53,161 nt of DNA from Bacteroidales bacterium (GTDB lineage: Bacteria > Bacteroidota > Bacteroidia > Bacteroidales > P3), in NCBI GenBank assembly GCA_017449975.1, contig JAFSYK010000068.1, positions 1 to 53,161 on the forward strand. Direction: 5' to 3'. The notes beneath the pieces were generated by a model. The model made no database searches, had not been told where the DNA came from, and saw only the letters and a program-made list of their open reading frames with translations. The position numbers and the translations under genes are program-made. The number at the start of each line of letters is the position of its first letter. Within the stretch, counting starts at the first letter, position 1. Positions 14,408 through 23,317 of the stretch are shown here, piece after piece.

Positions 14408-15223
14408 ATGAGTAAAGTATTGTATGTTAATCAAGAGATTGTGCCGTTTTCACCCGAATCGGAGCTGTCGCACATGGGTCGCTACCTGCCGGCGTATGCG
14501 CAGGAGCATGGTCGCGAGATACGTGTGTTCACCCCTCGTTTCAGCACCATCAGCGATCGGCGCCACCAACTGCACGAGGTGATTCGCCTCTCGGGTATGA
14601 ATATTGTCGTCAACAACAGCGACCGACAGTTGATTATCAAGGTGGGTTCCATCCCGACGGCCCGTATGCAGGTCTATTTTATCGATAACGAGGAATATTT
14701 CACCCAACATGGCGCCCTGTTCGACGCGGAAGGCAATCTGTTCGACGATACTGACGAGCGTCTGCTTTTCTTTGGCAAAGGCACGCTGGAGGCGGTGCGC
14801 AAGCTGGCCTGGCGTCCCCATCTGGTCCACTTCTCGGGTTGGTTTTCCAGCATGATACCCTTCTATCTGCGCCGCATCAACAAAGAGACCGCTTTCTTCG
14901 ACGGCACCAAACTGGTGTGTACGATTGGCAACGACGCCTACCGTGGCAGCCTCTCCGGCGAGATGGAACGCAACCTGCGTGCCGACAAAGCCACGACCAA
15001 GGACTTGCAGCTCTACCACGACCTCGACTACATCAGTTTGATGAAGGCGGCCATCAGCTATTCCAACGGTGTGGTTATCGCTTCGCCCAATGTCAACCCC
15101 GAGCTTGTGGAGTTTGCCAGGGAGGGAAAGAAACATGTGGTGGAATACAATGCCGACGACAAGGTGTTCTACGGCGAAATCAACAACCTTTACGATACGA
15201 TTATCGGTACTCCAACCAACTAA
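14408..15223 (+). CDS. Glycogen/starch synthase-like protein, GT5 N-terminal domain only
   Basis: A 271-aa protein beginning MSKVLYVNQEIVPFSPESEL, which resembles the GT5 starch-synthase catalytic N-domain (VLYVNQEIVPF, RYLPAYAQEHGREIRVFTPR, HFSGWFSSMIPFYLR). The second Rossmann domain carrying the sugar-nucleotide site is absent: the family is usually about 470 aa or more. Bacteroidota commonly encode such short forms next to DUF4270 lipoproteins. Whether they are catalytic is unknown. It is followed 15 bases later by the DUF4270 gene, so the two form an operon. A longer in-frame extension upstream overlaps recX and is rejected. Confidence 0.82.
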   Translation: MSKVLYVNQEIVPFSPESELSHMGRYLPAYAQEHGREIRVFTPRFSTISDRRHQLHEVIRLSGMNIVVNNSDRQLIIKVGSIPTARMQVYFIDNEEYFTQHGALFDAEGNLFDDTDERLLFFGKGTLEAVRKLAWRPHLVHFSGWFSSMIPFYLRRINKETAFFDGTKLVCTIGNDAYRGSLSGEMERNLRADKATTKDLQLYHDLDYISLMKAAISYSNGVVIASPNVNPELVEFAREGKKHVVEYNADDKVFYGEINNLYDTIIGTPTN

Positions 15224-15238
15224 TTCATCAACCATCCT

Positions 15239-16525
15239 ATGCGTCATTCTTTGCATTTATGGATAGGCTGCCTTGCCTGCTGCATGGCGGCGTTTTGTCT
15301 GGTTTCCTGTGAGGACGACGAGACCGCGCTGGGCCTCGCGCTGCAGGATCCCAGTTCGCAATATGTGGGCATCCACGACACCATCAAGTCGCCCGACATG
15401 ACGGCTTGCACCTACTATGACGACAGTCTGCGCACGTCGGGCTACTATTCCGCCATGGTGGGCTATTACAGCGATGCGGTCTATGGCCGCGTGGCGTCGC
15501 GCAGCTTTATGCAGCTGGCGCTGGTCAACAATGGCGGTCTCGACTTCGCCACCCACCATTTCACGGTGGATTCGGCCATGCTGTCGTTGGTCATCGTCGA
15601 CCGCTATCCCGCCATGACCGGCAGCCAGACGCTGCGTCTCCGCATCACGCAGACGGCGGAGATGGTCAGTCCCGACAGCATCTACTACGCCTCCAGCGAG
15701 CTGCCGCTGTCGGCTACCGTGTTTCTGGATACGACATTCACCATCAGCGCCAACGACACGGTGCTTCGCCTCTCGCTGAACAGCGCGTTCCGCGACCTCT
15801 TCTCCAACCATGTGTTCCCGTCGAACACGGTGCTGCGGGAGTCGTTGCGGGGTCTCTGCATCGAGTGTGTCGAGTCGTCGTCCGACCCGCTGATGCTGAC
15901 CTTCGACATGGGTAAGAGCGCCAGCGGCCTGTCGCTCTACTACCAGGATGCCGAAGGTGCCACGCAGTCGGGACAGCTGCAGGTGGGCTACACCTCGCCC
16001 CAGTCTGAGAGTAACCATTTCTGCCAGTTCTCGCATACCTATTCCGGCCAGTTCCTGCAGCTGCAGCAGGGCGCCATCGATTCCATCGACGGCGTCAGCC
16101 AGCTCTACCTGGAGCCGCTGGGCGGCACGGCCGTGCGCATCAATATCGACAGCTATGTCCGTCGTTTCCATGCGGCGCATCCGCGTGCGGTAATCCACTA
16201 TGCCGAGCTGCTGCTGCCTGTCAGCGCGGCAGCCGACGACGCCAAGCCCAGCCGCATCGTGGCCTATCGCCGCTATGCGACGGGGTCGACGATTTTTGTC
16301 AACGACTACCTCTCCGACAATGCCGGCTACGACGGCTATTACGATGAGGCAAAGGGACTCTACCGACTGCGCATCACACATCATCTGCAAGGTCTGATGA
16401 TGGCGGGCGCCGACTACGGCACGCTGCTGATGCTCGACGGACGTCGCAGCTCCGCCTGCCGCACCATCCTCAACGGCACGCAGTCGACCGACGCTGTGCG
16501 CATCGCTTTTGTATATAGTGAATAG
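15239..16525 (+). CDS. DUF4270 domain lipoprotein
   Basis: A 428-aa protein with signal peptide and lipobox (CLACCMAAFCLVSCEDDE). The mature part begins ALGLALQDPSSQYVGIHDTI and is rich in beta structure, with segments such as YYSAMVGYYSDAVYGRVASR and DSIDGVSQLYLEPLGG, which match DUF4270 by recognition. The family is Bacteroidota-specific, surface-located and of unknown function. It forms an operon with the GT5-like gene upstream, possibly linking it to extracellular or storage polysaccharide, but this is only inference. The spacer after it contains a 9-bp-period array. Confidence 0.82.
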   Translation: MRHSLHLWIGCLACCMAAFCLVSCEDDETALGLALQDPSSQYVGIHDTIKSPDMTACTYYDDSLRTSGYYSAMVGYYSDAVYGRVASRSFMQLALVNNGGLDFATHHFTVDSAMLSLVIVDRYPAMTGSQTLRLRITQTAEMVSPDSIYYASSELPLSATVFLDTTFTISANDTVLRLSLNSAFRDLFSNHVFPSNTVLRESLRGLCIECVESSSDPLMLTFDMGKSASGLSLYYQDAEGATQSGQLQVGYTSPQSESNHFCQFSHTYSGQFLQLQQGAIDSIDGVSQLYLEPLGGTAVRINIDSYVRRFHAAHPRAVIHYAELLLPVSAAADDAKPSRIVAYRRYATGSTIFVNDYLSDNAGYDGYYDEAKGLYRLRITHHLQGLMMAGADYGTLLMLDGRRSSACRTILNGTQSTDAVRIAFVYSE

Positions 16526-16583
16526 TGATTAGTGATAAGACCAATTAGACCAATTGGTCTAATTCGTCTAATTAGACCAATTC
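16513..16583. repeat. 8-bp and 9-bp period tandem arrays
   Basis: Units AGTGAAT, AGTGATT, AGTGATA are followed by five exact 9-bp units (16539-16583): GACCAATTA, GACCAATTG, GTCTAATTC, GTCTAATTA, GACCAATTC. Units 1-3 also form a perfect 22-bp palindrome (16543-16564). The array fills the spacer between the DUF4270 and MORN genes. Confidence 0.85.
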
Positions 16584-16610
16584 AAAAACCCAACCCTTCA
16601 ACCCTCCCCT

Positions 16611-17765
16611 ATGAAACAATTTCTTTTGACCACAGTGGCACTGCTCACGCTGTTGTTTGCGCAGGGTCAGATAACCTATCAGAAGTTCTACGACAAGGAG
16701 CAGCGTCGTACCGCTGTCGAAGGTACGATGGACGACGACAGTGTGCGTGTCGGTTCCTGGACCTGGTGGCATCCCAACGGCAAAGTCTACCAGCAAGGTC
16801 AGTATGACGATCGTGGCAACAAGATTGGTATGTGGCGTGTGTTCTACGACGACGGCAGCCGTTGTGCCGAGGAGTGCTACGGCACCGGTTTTTCCCGCGA
16901 GTGGTTTGCCAACGGCAAGCTGAAGAGCGAGGTGCGTGTCGAGAACGGCCGCAAGGTGGGTCTTTACACGTCGTGGTACGAGAATGGACAGAAACACGAC
17001 GAGATACCTTTTGTCAACGGTCTCCGCGAGGGTGAAACCCGCGAGTGGCATCCCAACGGACAGCTGAAGTTTCAGGGCACCTACAGCGGCAACCGGCTGA
17101 ACGGAAAGGGTCTGTGGTGGACGGCCGACGGCAAAAAGGATATGGAAGGTATGATTGCCGACGACGAGCAGGAGGGCGAGTGGCATTTCTATTGGCGCAC
17201 CAACGGACGTCTGGGCGTCAAGGGCCAGTATCGCCACGGTGAGGAGAACGGCACCTGGGTCTACTATTATGAGACGGGCGAGCGCTGGCGCAGTGGCGAG
17301 TACCGCGACGGCAAGCAGGTCGGTATGTGGACCACCTGGTACGAGTCGGGCAGCAAGCTGCACGAAGGCAACTATGCCGGTGGCGTGGAAGAAGGCCGTT
17401 GGACCGCTTGGTATGAGGACGGCCGTATCGACTATGTGGGCAATTTCCGCCAGGGCATCATGGAAGGCGAATGGAAAGGTTTTTACAATGACGGCTCGGT
17501 GCGCTACGTCATCCATTACAGCAGAGGCGTGAAGGACGGCGAAGAGGTGCACTATACGCCCGCCGGCAAGGTGGAATACCGCGAAAACTACAAGGCTGGC
17601 GTGCGCCACGGCAAGTATGAACGCTACAGCGATGAGACCGGCCGGATCGAGGAGGAGGGCACTTTTGTCAATGGCGAGAAAGACGGCCGCTGGAGCTGGT
17701 ATGACCGCGCTGGAAAAGAGATTCGCACGCTGCGTTTCAAGGCTGGCAAAGAGGTGAAGGAGTAG
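16611..17765 (+). CDS. Exported MORN-variant repeat protein
   Basis: A 384-aa protein with a signal peptide (MKQFLLTTVALLTLLFAQGQ). Almost the whole mature protein is a run of about fourteen 20-24-residue units of the form G-x-W-x-x-Y/W-x-x-x-G-x-x-x-x-x-G-x-Y/F, for example GMWRVFYDDGS, GLYTSWYENGQ, GTWVYYYETGE and GRWTAWYEDGR. These are MORN_2 variant repeats, found in YwqK-like and other exported proteins; they form beta-hairpin stacks and probably bind other proteins or envelope components. No enzymatic motif is seen. maf follows 3 bases after the stop codon, so these are cotranscribed. Confidence 0.85.
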   Translation: MKQFLLTTVALLTLLFAQGQITYQKFYDKEQRRTAVEGTMDDDSVRVGSWTWWHPNGKVYQQGQYDDRGNKIGMWRVFYDDGSRCAEECYGTGFSREWFANGKLKSEVRVENGRKVGLYTSWYENGQKHDEIPFVNGLREGETREWHPNGQLKFQGTYSGNRLNGKGLWWTADGKKDMEGMIADDEQEGEWHFYWRTNGRLGVKGQYRHGEENGTWVYYYETGERWRSGEYRDGKQVGMWTTWYESGSKLHEGNYAGGVEEGRWTAWYEDGRIDYVGNFRQGIMEGEWKGFYNDGSVRYVIHYSRGVKDGEEVHYTPAGKVEYRENYKAGVRHGKYERYSDETGRIEEEGTFVNGEKDGRWSWYDRAGKEIRTLRFKAGKEVKE

Positions 17766-17768
17766 TGT

Positions 17769-18341
17769 ATGAAAGACATCACGCTGGTCTTGGCCTCCAA
17801 GTCGCCACGCCGTCGGCAGCTGGTCGACATGCTGGGCATTCCTGTAGAGATTGTTTCAATAGATGTCGATGAGCAAATCGACGCCACGGTGCCGGTGGAC
17901 CGCATCGCTGAGACACTGGCGTGCCGCAAGGCGTCGGGCTACGATAGGACGCTGTTGCGCCCCCGTCAGATTCTGGTGACGGCCGACACCATCGTCGCGC
18001 TGGACGGCAGGATGTTGGGCAAGCCCCACGACCGCTGGGAGGCGGTAGCGATGATATCCTCCCTCTCGGGTCGCCATCATACGGTTTATACAGGTGTCTG
18101 TCTGACGACCGACGCGAAGCAGCGCGCTTTCACCGAGGCGACAGATGTCTTTTTCCGTGCGCTCTCCAGTGAGGAGATCGAGTACTATGTCGACACCTTC
18201 AAGCCTTTCGACAAGGCGGGTGCCTACGGAGTGCAGGAGTGGATCGGCGCTGTGGGTGTGGAGCGTCTCGAAGGCTGCTTCTACAATGTGATGGGGCTGC
18301 CCACCGCGCGGCTCTACCAAGAGATTATGCAAATAGTTTGA
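17769..18341 (+). CDS. maf: Maf-like nucleoside triphosphate pyrophosphatase
   Basis: A 190-aa protein with the Maf signature at the N-terminus (LVLASKSPRRRQLVDMLGI). It also has the ILVTADTIVALDGRMLGKP segment holding the catalytic Asp, and FKPFDKAGAYGVQEWIGA near the C-terminus, all diagnostic. Family knowledge: Maf proteins hydrolyse dTTP, UTP or modified nucleotides to monophosphates, preventing misincorporation, and have been tied to septum control. Its 3' end overlaps the convergent recQ 3' end by 17 bases. Confidence 0.92.
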   Translation: MKDITLVLASKSPRRRQLVDMLGIPVEIVSIDVDEQIDATVPVDRIAETLACRKASGYDRTLLRPRQILVTADTIVALDGRMLGKPHDRWEAVAMISSLSGRHHTVYTGVCLTTDAKQRAFTEATDVFFRALSSEEIEYYVDTFKPFDKAGAYGVQEWIGAVGVERLEGCFYNVMGLPTARLYQEIMQIV

Positions 18342-20241
18342 GGTCGTCGCGTATGCCGACGCGATGCTCGTCGAGTAGTTGCCGCAGCAGGTCTGCGACA
18401 ACCGTTTCGTCTATTCCTGGATGTTGTGCTACGATGGCGGCCATCGCCGCGTCGTAATGCTGCGGTTCGCGCTGCAGCAGGTCGACGATGTGCTGCCGCA
18501 GAGTGGCGGGGTCGACATCGCTGTGCTGTCGCTGCAGGCAGTGGTCGCAGCATCCGCAGGGCTGTAGTTGCTGTTCTCCGAAGTAGGCCACCAACATCTC
18601 GCTGCGACAGCGGATGTCGTCGCCCACGTAGGCTATCATGGCTTCCATGCGTTTCTGAGCCTGCTCTTTCAGCCGCCGGTAGGTGGCGTCGCTGTCGCCA
18701 ATGACGCTGTCGTCGACACGGTAGGTGGGGAAGACGAGCTGCGGTTTGTCGCTATGTCGGCGATAAAAGGCGAGCTTCAGCGCGTCGAGCTGCAGCAGCA
18801 TCCTCTCGACGGTTGTCGCGTCGCTGTCGCACTGTTTGGCCAGTCGACTTTCGTAGATGTTGACCGGTGCGGTGAAGATGCCGCCATTGTTGCGCAACAG
18901 GGCATCGATGAGCAGGGCATAGCGCGGATGACTCACCTGGAAGCGGTAGAGCGTCTCTTTGTTGGCAAGAAAGTGCAGCTGCGAGATGAGTTCGCCTTGT
19001 GTGGGCAACGCCACCAGTCCGATGCGCTCCAGATGCTGCAGGGCGGCATAGACCACGGTGGGCTTGAGTGAGTAGGTCTGACAGATGCCCTCCAGGTTGA
19101 GGTCGAAGGTGCTGTCCTGTCCGCTGCCGATGGGCAGCCGGTAGTAGTTGCACACAGCGTTGTAGATGCCGCGGATTTGTTGCAGGCTGGGGTAGGCCTC
19201 CTCGTGGGCGTGGCGCAACGCCTCGATGTCGTGGTCGTCGTAGAGCAGCAGGGCTTGCGACGGCAGCCCGTCGCGTCCCGCCCGTCCGGCCTCTTGGAAG
19301 TAGGCTTCGATACTGTTGGGCAGGTCGAGGTGTACCACCATTCGCACATTGGGCTTGTCGATGCCCATGCCGAAGGCGTTGGTGGCCACCATGACGCGCT
19401 GCTGCTCTTTCATCCATTGCGCCTGCCGCTGGTCGCGCTCCTTGGCGGTGAGACCGGCGTGGTAGTAGGTGGCGGTGATACCGTAGTGGTTGAGCATGTC
19501 GGCCACCTGCTGGGTGCGACGGCGGTTGCGAACATAGACGATAGCGCTTCCGTCGCAGGGACGTAGCAGGCGCACCAGCCTACTGTTCTTGTCGGTTTCG
19601 CGGTAGACCCGATACGAGAGGTTGGCGCGTTGGAACGACTGTTGGAACAGCATCGGATGCCGCATCAGCAGCCGTCGTTCCAGTTCTTCCACCACCTGCG
19701 GTGTCGCGGTGGCGGTGAGGGCCAGCAGGGGCGCCTGCAGATGGTATTTGCGTATGTCGGCAATATCGAGGTAGGTAGGTCGGAAATCGTGGCCCCACTG
19801 GGCGATGCAGTGCGCCTCGTCGACAGCGATGAGCGACACCTTCATCTGTCGTAGGTGGCCGAGAAAGGTCTTGTTCTTGAGCCGTTCGGGCGACACATAC
19901 AACAGTTTGAGGCCGCCGTAGAGGCTGTTGTTGAGTACGGTCGACTGCTCGATGCTGTTCATGCCCGACACCAGACAGGCGGCTTTGATGCCCCGCTGTT
20001 TCAATTGCTCCACCTGGTCTTTCATCAGAGCGATGAGGGGTGACACGACGATGCAGATGCCCTCCATCATCAGGGCGGGTATCTGGTAGCAGAGCGACTT
20101 GCCGCCGCCGGTGGGCAGCAACGCCACGGTGTCGTGACCCGTTGTCACGGCATCGATAATCTCCGCTTGCTGTGGACGGAAATGGCTGTAACCCCAGTAT
20201 CGCCCGAGGTAGTAGGTGGCGTCGTGACGTGCCTGTGCCAC
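18325..20241 (-). CDS. recQ: RecQ-family ATP-dependent DNA helicase
   Basis: A 638-aa superfamily 2 helicase. Motif 0 is FRPQQAEII; Walker A is LLPTGGGKSLCYQ (residues 41-53); motif II is DEAH (141-144), followed by CIAQWGHDFRP. Motif V/VI is FGMGIDKPNVRMVVHLDLP with QEAGRAGRDG. The RecQ-C zinc site reads CRSEML and CGCCDHC near residues 560-580. No HRDC domain is obvious at the C-terminus, so it is a shorter form than E. coli RecQ in that respect. The start is GTG at 20241, 13 bases after the stop of the T9SS protein gene, so transcription from that promoter is likely. Confidence 0.93.
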   Translation of the reverse strand: MAQARHDATYYLGRYWGYSHFRPQQAEIIDAVTTGHDTVALLPTGGGKSLCYQIPALMMEGICIVVSPLIALMKDQVEQLKQRGIKAACLVSGMNSIEQSTVLNNSLYGGLKLLYVSPERLKNKTFLGHLRQMKVSLIAVDEAHCIAQWGHDFRPTYLDIADIRKYHLQAPLLALTATATPQVVEELERRLLMRHPMLFQQSFQRANLSYRVYRETDKNSRLVRLLRPCDGSAIVYVRNRRRTQQVADMLNHYGITATYYHAGLTAKERDQRQAQWMKEQQRVMVATNAFGMGIDKPNVRMVVHLDLPNSIEAYFQEAGRAGRDGLPSQALLLYDDHDIEALRHAHEEAYPSLQQIRGIYNAVCNYYRLPIGSGQDSTFDLNLEGICQTYSLKPTVVYAALQHLERIGLVALPTQGELISQLHFLANKETLYRFQVSHPRYALLIDALLRNNGGIFTAPVNIYESRLAKQCDSDATTVERMLLQLDALKLAFYRRHSDKPQLVFPTYRVDDSVIGDSDATYRRLKEQAQKRMEAMIAYVGDDIRCRSEMLVAYFGEQQLQPCGCCDHCLQRQHSDVDPATLRQHIVDLLQREPQHYDAAMAAIVAQHPGIDETVVADLLRQLLDEHRVGIRDDLKLFA

Positions 20242-20254
20242 GGGTCAACAGCGG

Positions 20255-23122
20255 TTAGCGCAGCAGGGTGATAGTGCCGGTGCGCTGGATGAGGTCGCTG
20301 GTGCCGGGACGGCGGTAGCGGACAAAATAGACGTAGACACCCTGCGGACAGCGGTTGCCGTCGGTGGTGCCATCCCAGGCAAAGTTCTGGTCATCCGATG
20401 CGAACACCTGTACGCCGCGACGGTCGTAGATGATGATGTTAAAATACTCCAGCTGGTTGATGGTTGCAATGGAGAAGTATTTGTTGTCAGGCTTGTTGGG
20501 CGTGAAGGTGTTGGGAATCCACGTGGTGAAACGCTGGATGGGGATGTAGAACTGGGTGTCAGAGGTGCAGCCCAGCAGGTTGCTCGTGTAGAGCGTCACA
20601 GGGATGGAGTCGCGGTTTAGGTCTTCAAAGGTGTGGGTCACCTGGACTCCGATTTCCATCATGCCGCCGATGTTCCATTCGGAATGGACGCTATAGGGCG
20701 AGTTGTCGGTGAAGGTCACTTGCGGGTCTTCCGAGTCGATGAAGGCTGGCGTGGTGCTGACGATCGGTGTGGGGTAGGGGATGACCTCCACGGTGGTGGT
20801 TACGGGCATGGCGTCACAGTCGTCGTTGCCGTGGCCGATGAGGGTGTAGATGGTGGTGCCCGTGGGGGAGACCACGACCTGCTGTTGCGTTTGCTGCGGC
20901 AGCAGTGTCACATCGCCCGGCGCGGCAGCCCAGCTGTAGTGGTGGGCGTCTTCGCCCCAGAGGGTCACCGTGTCGCCCTGGCAGATGGCCGTGCGCGACT
21001 GGTGGATGGTGGGTTTGATGATGTGCACCGTTACGCTGTCCCATGCTTCGCAGCCTTGCGGCTGGCGCGTCACTTTCACGTAATAGGTTTTGTGTTCTAC
21101 GTTGTCGGGTGGCGTCACCTCCAGCGTGTTGCCCGAGGCGATAAGGTTGCTGCCACCCAGGCGCTCGTACCACTCGTAGGTGACTACGCCATCGATGTCA
21201 ACCTCTACACTGACGTGCGTCTGGTTGCCTTTGCAGACGATGGTGTCGTCGCTCACCGTCATGTTGGGCGACGAGAAGACATGAATGGTGCGCTGCGTGG
21301 TGTCGGCACACCACACCGTTGCGCCGTCTTCGTCAATATAGTTGAGACCGTTGCGGACAATCAGTCGGATGTTGGTCTCTTCGTCGAAGTTGCGCGTAAG
21401 GTTGCCGTTGGGCTGCAGGGCGTCGCCGTGGACGGATTCGTTACCAATCTTCCAGTCGCGCTGCCAGCCGTCGTATAGGTGACTTTGTGCGGTGAGGAAG
21501 GTGGAGTCGACCAGCATCACGTCGGCACCGATGCAGGGCTGGTCGTCGGGCAGCACGCCGATGTGTGCATGCGGGCTCTCCAGCACACGGACGGGGAATA
21601 TGCCTTCCGTGTAGCAGTTGGCGTCGTCTTCGGTGCAGACCCACAGCTTGGTGTAGTAGTCGCCGGCACTGTTACGGGTGAAGAAAACGTTGTCGCCACC
21701 CAGCGAGTCCAGCGGTTCTCCAATGCCATACTCGTTTTCATAGAATGTCCAATGGGTACGGCTGCTGTCCAGTCCGCGGTTGGGGCTGGTGCTCAGGTTG
21801 ACGAGGCGTGTGCTGTTGTAGCACGACAGGATGGTGTCGATTTTCAGCTGCGGCTTGTTGTTCTCCACACGCTGGTAGACGAACGACTCGAAAGGCTTGG
21901 CGGGGTCGAGATAGGAGGTCATCTTGCACATGAACGACTGTACGCCCATCGTTTGACCTTGGTTGGCTCCCTCTGTCGCGATGAAGTCGCTGGCTTGCGC
22001 CAGGTACTGACGCTGGTTGCCGTTGGTGCAGCGCACCCAGTTGATGGTGTCGTTGCGGGTGACGCCATAGAGGATGGTGCGCACCACTCCGGTGCTGGTG
22101 GTGTCGAGATATTGCAAGTCGAAGTTGTGACCCTGGATATCGAAGCCCGAGGTGGAGCGGTACCAGGTGTAGGAGACCATGTCGCGGGGGGCGCGCAAGG
22201 TGTCGACGACCGTCGAGCTTCCCGGAGGACAGCCCGAGCTGACAATCTGCATGGGCTGGAAGTCACCGGCGATGTAGCAGTAGGCAAAATGGGCGTCGTA
22301 TACGCAGGCCGCCATATAGACTTCGATGCGGACGGTCTCGTCCAAGAAATCGGCAAGGGAAATCATCGCCTTTGTCCAGTCTTTGTACCAGACGTCGCTA
22401 TAGCCGCCGTTGTTGATGTGGTGCCATCCGTTCTGGCCGTCCACCAGACCTTGCGGGAAAGAGGTGGTTTGCGGCTGTCCCGACACGATGTATTCGTAGC
22501 GCTCGTCGAGCAGCACCCAGTCGTTGCCCTGCTTTTTGGTGACGCGCAGGATCAGTGCCGAGTTCTCGTATTGGGTATGGCTTGTCGGGGTCTCCACCAC
22601 AGGGGCGTACCAGAGCGTCAGCAGACAGTTCTGCGAGTTCACCTTCATCTGGTAGTAGAGCACTTCGGCGCCATAGGTGCATTCTGTGCCGACGCGGATG
22701 GAGTGAGTGTAGGGCTGTCCGTTGTTGTCGGTGTAGTAGACGCCTGCCGGATTGCGGGGCAGGAATGAGATGGCGTTGTTGGTGTTGGGGTCGACGCCGG
22801 TGCCTTTGACAACGAAACGGTGGGTGCCGTCGTCCAGGCTCAGTCCGCTACATCCGCTGCCACACATCGTTTGCGACAGTTGCGCGGCGGGTATCAGGTC
22901 GCCTCCGGTATAGTACTGCGGACCCACGCCGATGGTGTTGTCAGAGGACGACGGAACATCCGAAAGGGCTTTGCCCGAATAGAAGAACTGGCTGTTGTTG
23001 GTGACGAAACTGGTGGGGTTGTGCCAACCCGGGCATTGTGCCCAACTCGTTGTTCCACACCCAAACAATAGCGCGCACAACAGGCTCCAGAGCCATGTCG
23101 TCTTATTGATATGCATACTCAT
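20255..23122 (-). CDS. T9SS type B sorting-domain surface protein (CHU_C / gliding motility-type C-terminus)
   Basis: A 955-aa secreted protein. It has a signal peptide (KTTWLWSLLCALLFGC, Ala-rich end SWAQ), then an N-terminal region with many Cys and aromatic residues. Several PKD/Ig-like beta domains follow (PNMTVSDDTIVCKGNQ, PTPIVSTTPAFIDSEDPQV). The last about 90 residues read WIPNTFTPNKPDNKYF, FNIIIYDRRGVQVF, WDGTTDGNRCPQGVYVY and IQRTGTITLLR, the type B T9SS sorting domain of the CHU_C family. Family knowledge: such proteins are exported through the T9SS with PorP/SprF partners and kept at the surface or released; none of those partners is in this window. It has its own promoter. Confidence 0.85.
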   Translation of the reverse strand: MSMHINKTTWLWSLLCALLFGCGTTSWAQCPGWHNPTSFVTNNSQFFYSGKALSDVPSSSDNTIGVGPQYYTGGDLIPAAQLSQTMCGSGCSGLSLDDGTHRFVVKGTGVDPNTNNAISFLPRNPAGVYYTDNNGQPYTHSIRVGTECTYGAEVLYYQMKVNSQNCLLTLWYAPVVETPTSHTQYENSALILRVTKKQGNDWVLLDERYEYIVSGQPQTTSFPQGLVDGQNGWHHINNGGYSDVWYKDWTKAMISLADFLDETVRIEVYMAACVYDAHFAYCYIAGDFQPMQIVSSGCPPGSSTVVDTLRAPRDMVSYTWYRSTSGFDIQGHNFDLQYLDTTSTGVVRTILYGVTRNDTINWVRCTNGNQRQYLAQASDFIATEGANQGQTMGVQSFMCKMTSYLDPAKPFESFVYQRVENNKPQLKIDTILSCYNSTRLVNLSTSPNRGLDSSRTHWTFYENEYGIGEPLDSLGGDNVFFTRNSAGDYYTKLWVCTEDDANCYTEGIFPVRVLESPHAHIGVLPDDQPCIGADVMLVDSTFLTAQSHLYDGWQRDWKIGNESVHGDALQPNGNLTRNFDEETNIRLIVRNGLNYIDEDGATVWCADTTQRTIHVFSSPNMTVSDDTIVCKGNQTHVSVEVDIDGVVTYEWYERLGGSNLIASGNTLEVTPPDNVEHKTYYVKVTRQPQGCEAWDSVTVHIIKPTIHQSRTAICQGDTVTLWGEDAHHYSWAAAPGDVTLLPQQTQQQVVVSPTGTTIYTLIGHGNDDCDAMPVTTTVEVIPYPTPIVSTTPAFIDSEDPQVTFTDNSPYSVHSEWNIGGMMEIGVQVTHTFEDLNRDSIPVTLYTSNLLGCTSDTQFYIPIQRFTTWIPNTFTPNKPDNKYFSIATINQLEYFNIIIYDRRGVQVFASDDQNFAWDGTTDGNRCPQGVYVYFVRYRRPGTSDLIQRTGTITLLR

Positions 23123-23142
23123 AGCCGAAAATTATTGACAAA

Positions 23143-23150
23143 CAAAGATA
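23143..23150 (-). promoter_or_regulatory. -7 element (TATCTTTG) of the T9SS type B gene and recQ
   Basis: Minus-strand TATCTTTG, 20 bases upstream of the ATG at 23122. Confidence 0.75.
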
Positions 23151-23249
23151 CGAATTATTTGTAATATCGTATGCCGTTGCGGGTAAAAATCTTTCACGGC
23201 CTGTTGTTGGCACTGTTTGAAGCGCTTGTGTAGCGCTGCTGCTGGCGGC

Positions 23250-23291
23250 AAAAAAGCAGAGCGGGCGGCGACATCTGTCACCGCCCGCTCT
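23250..23291 (-). terminator. Rho-independent terminator of rpsA
   Basis: An 11-bp stem (23281-23291 pairs with 23258-23268) containing CCGCCCGCTCT, with a 12-base loop that itself can pair. On the minus strand it is followed by GCTTTTTTGCC. It lies 27 bases after the rpsA stop. Confidence 0.9.
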
Positions 23292-23317
23292 TATTAACGG
23301 GATTGAGTGTTAGGGAA

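Noticed and set aside
18325-18341. 17-base convergent overlap of maf and recQ
   Set aside because: Short 3' overlaps are common in compact genomes; no further sign of regulation.
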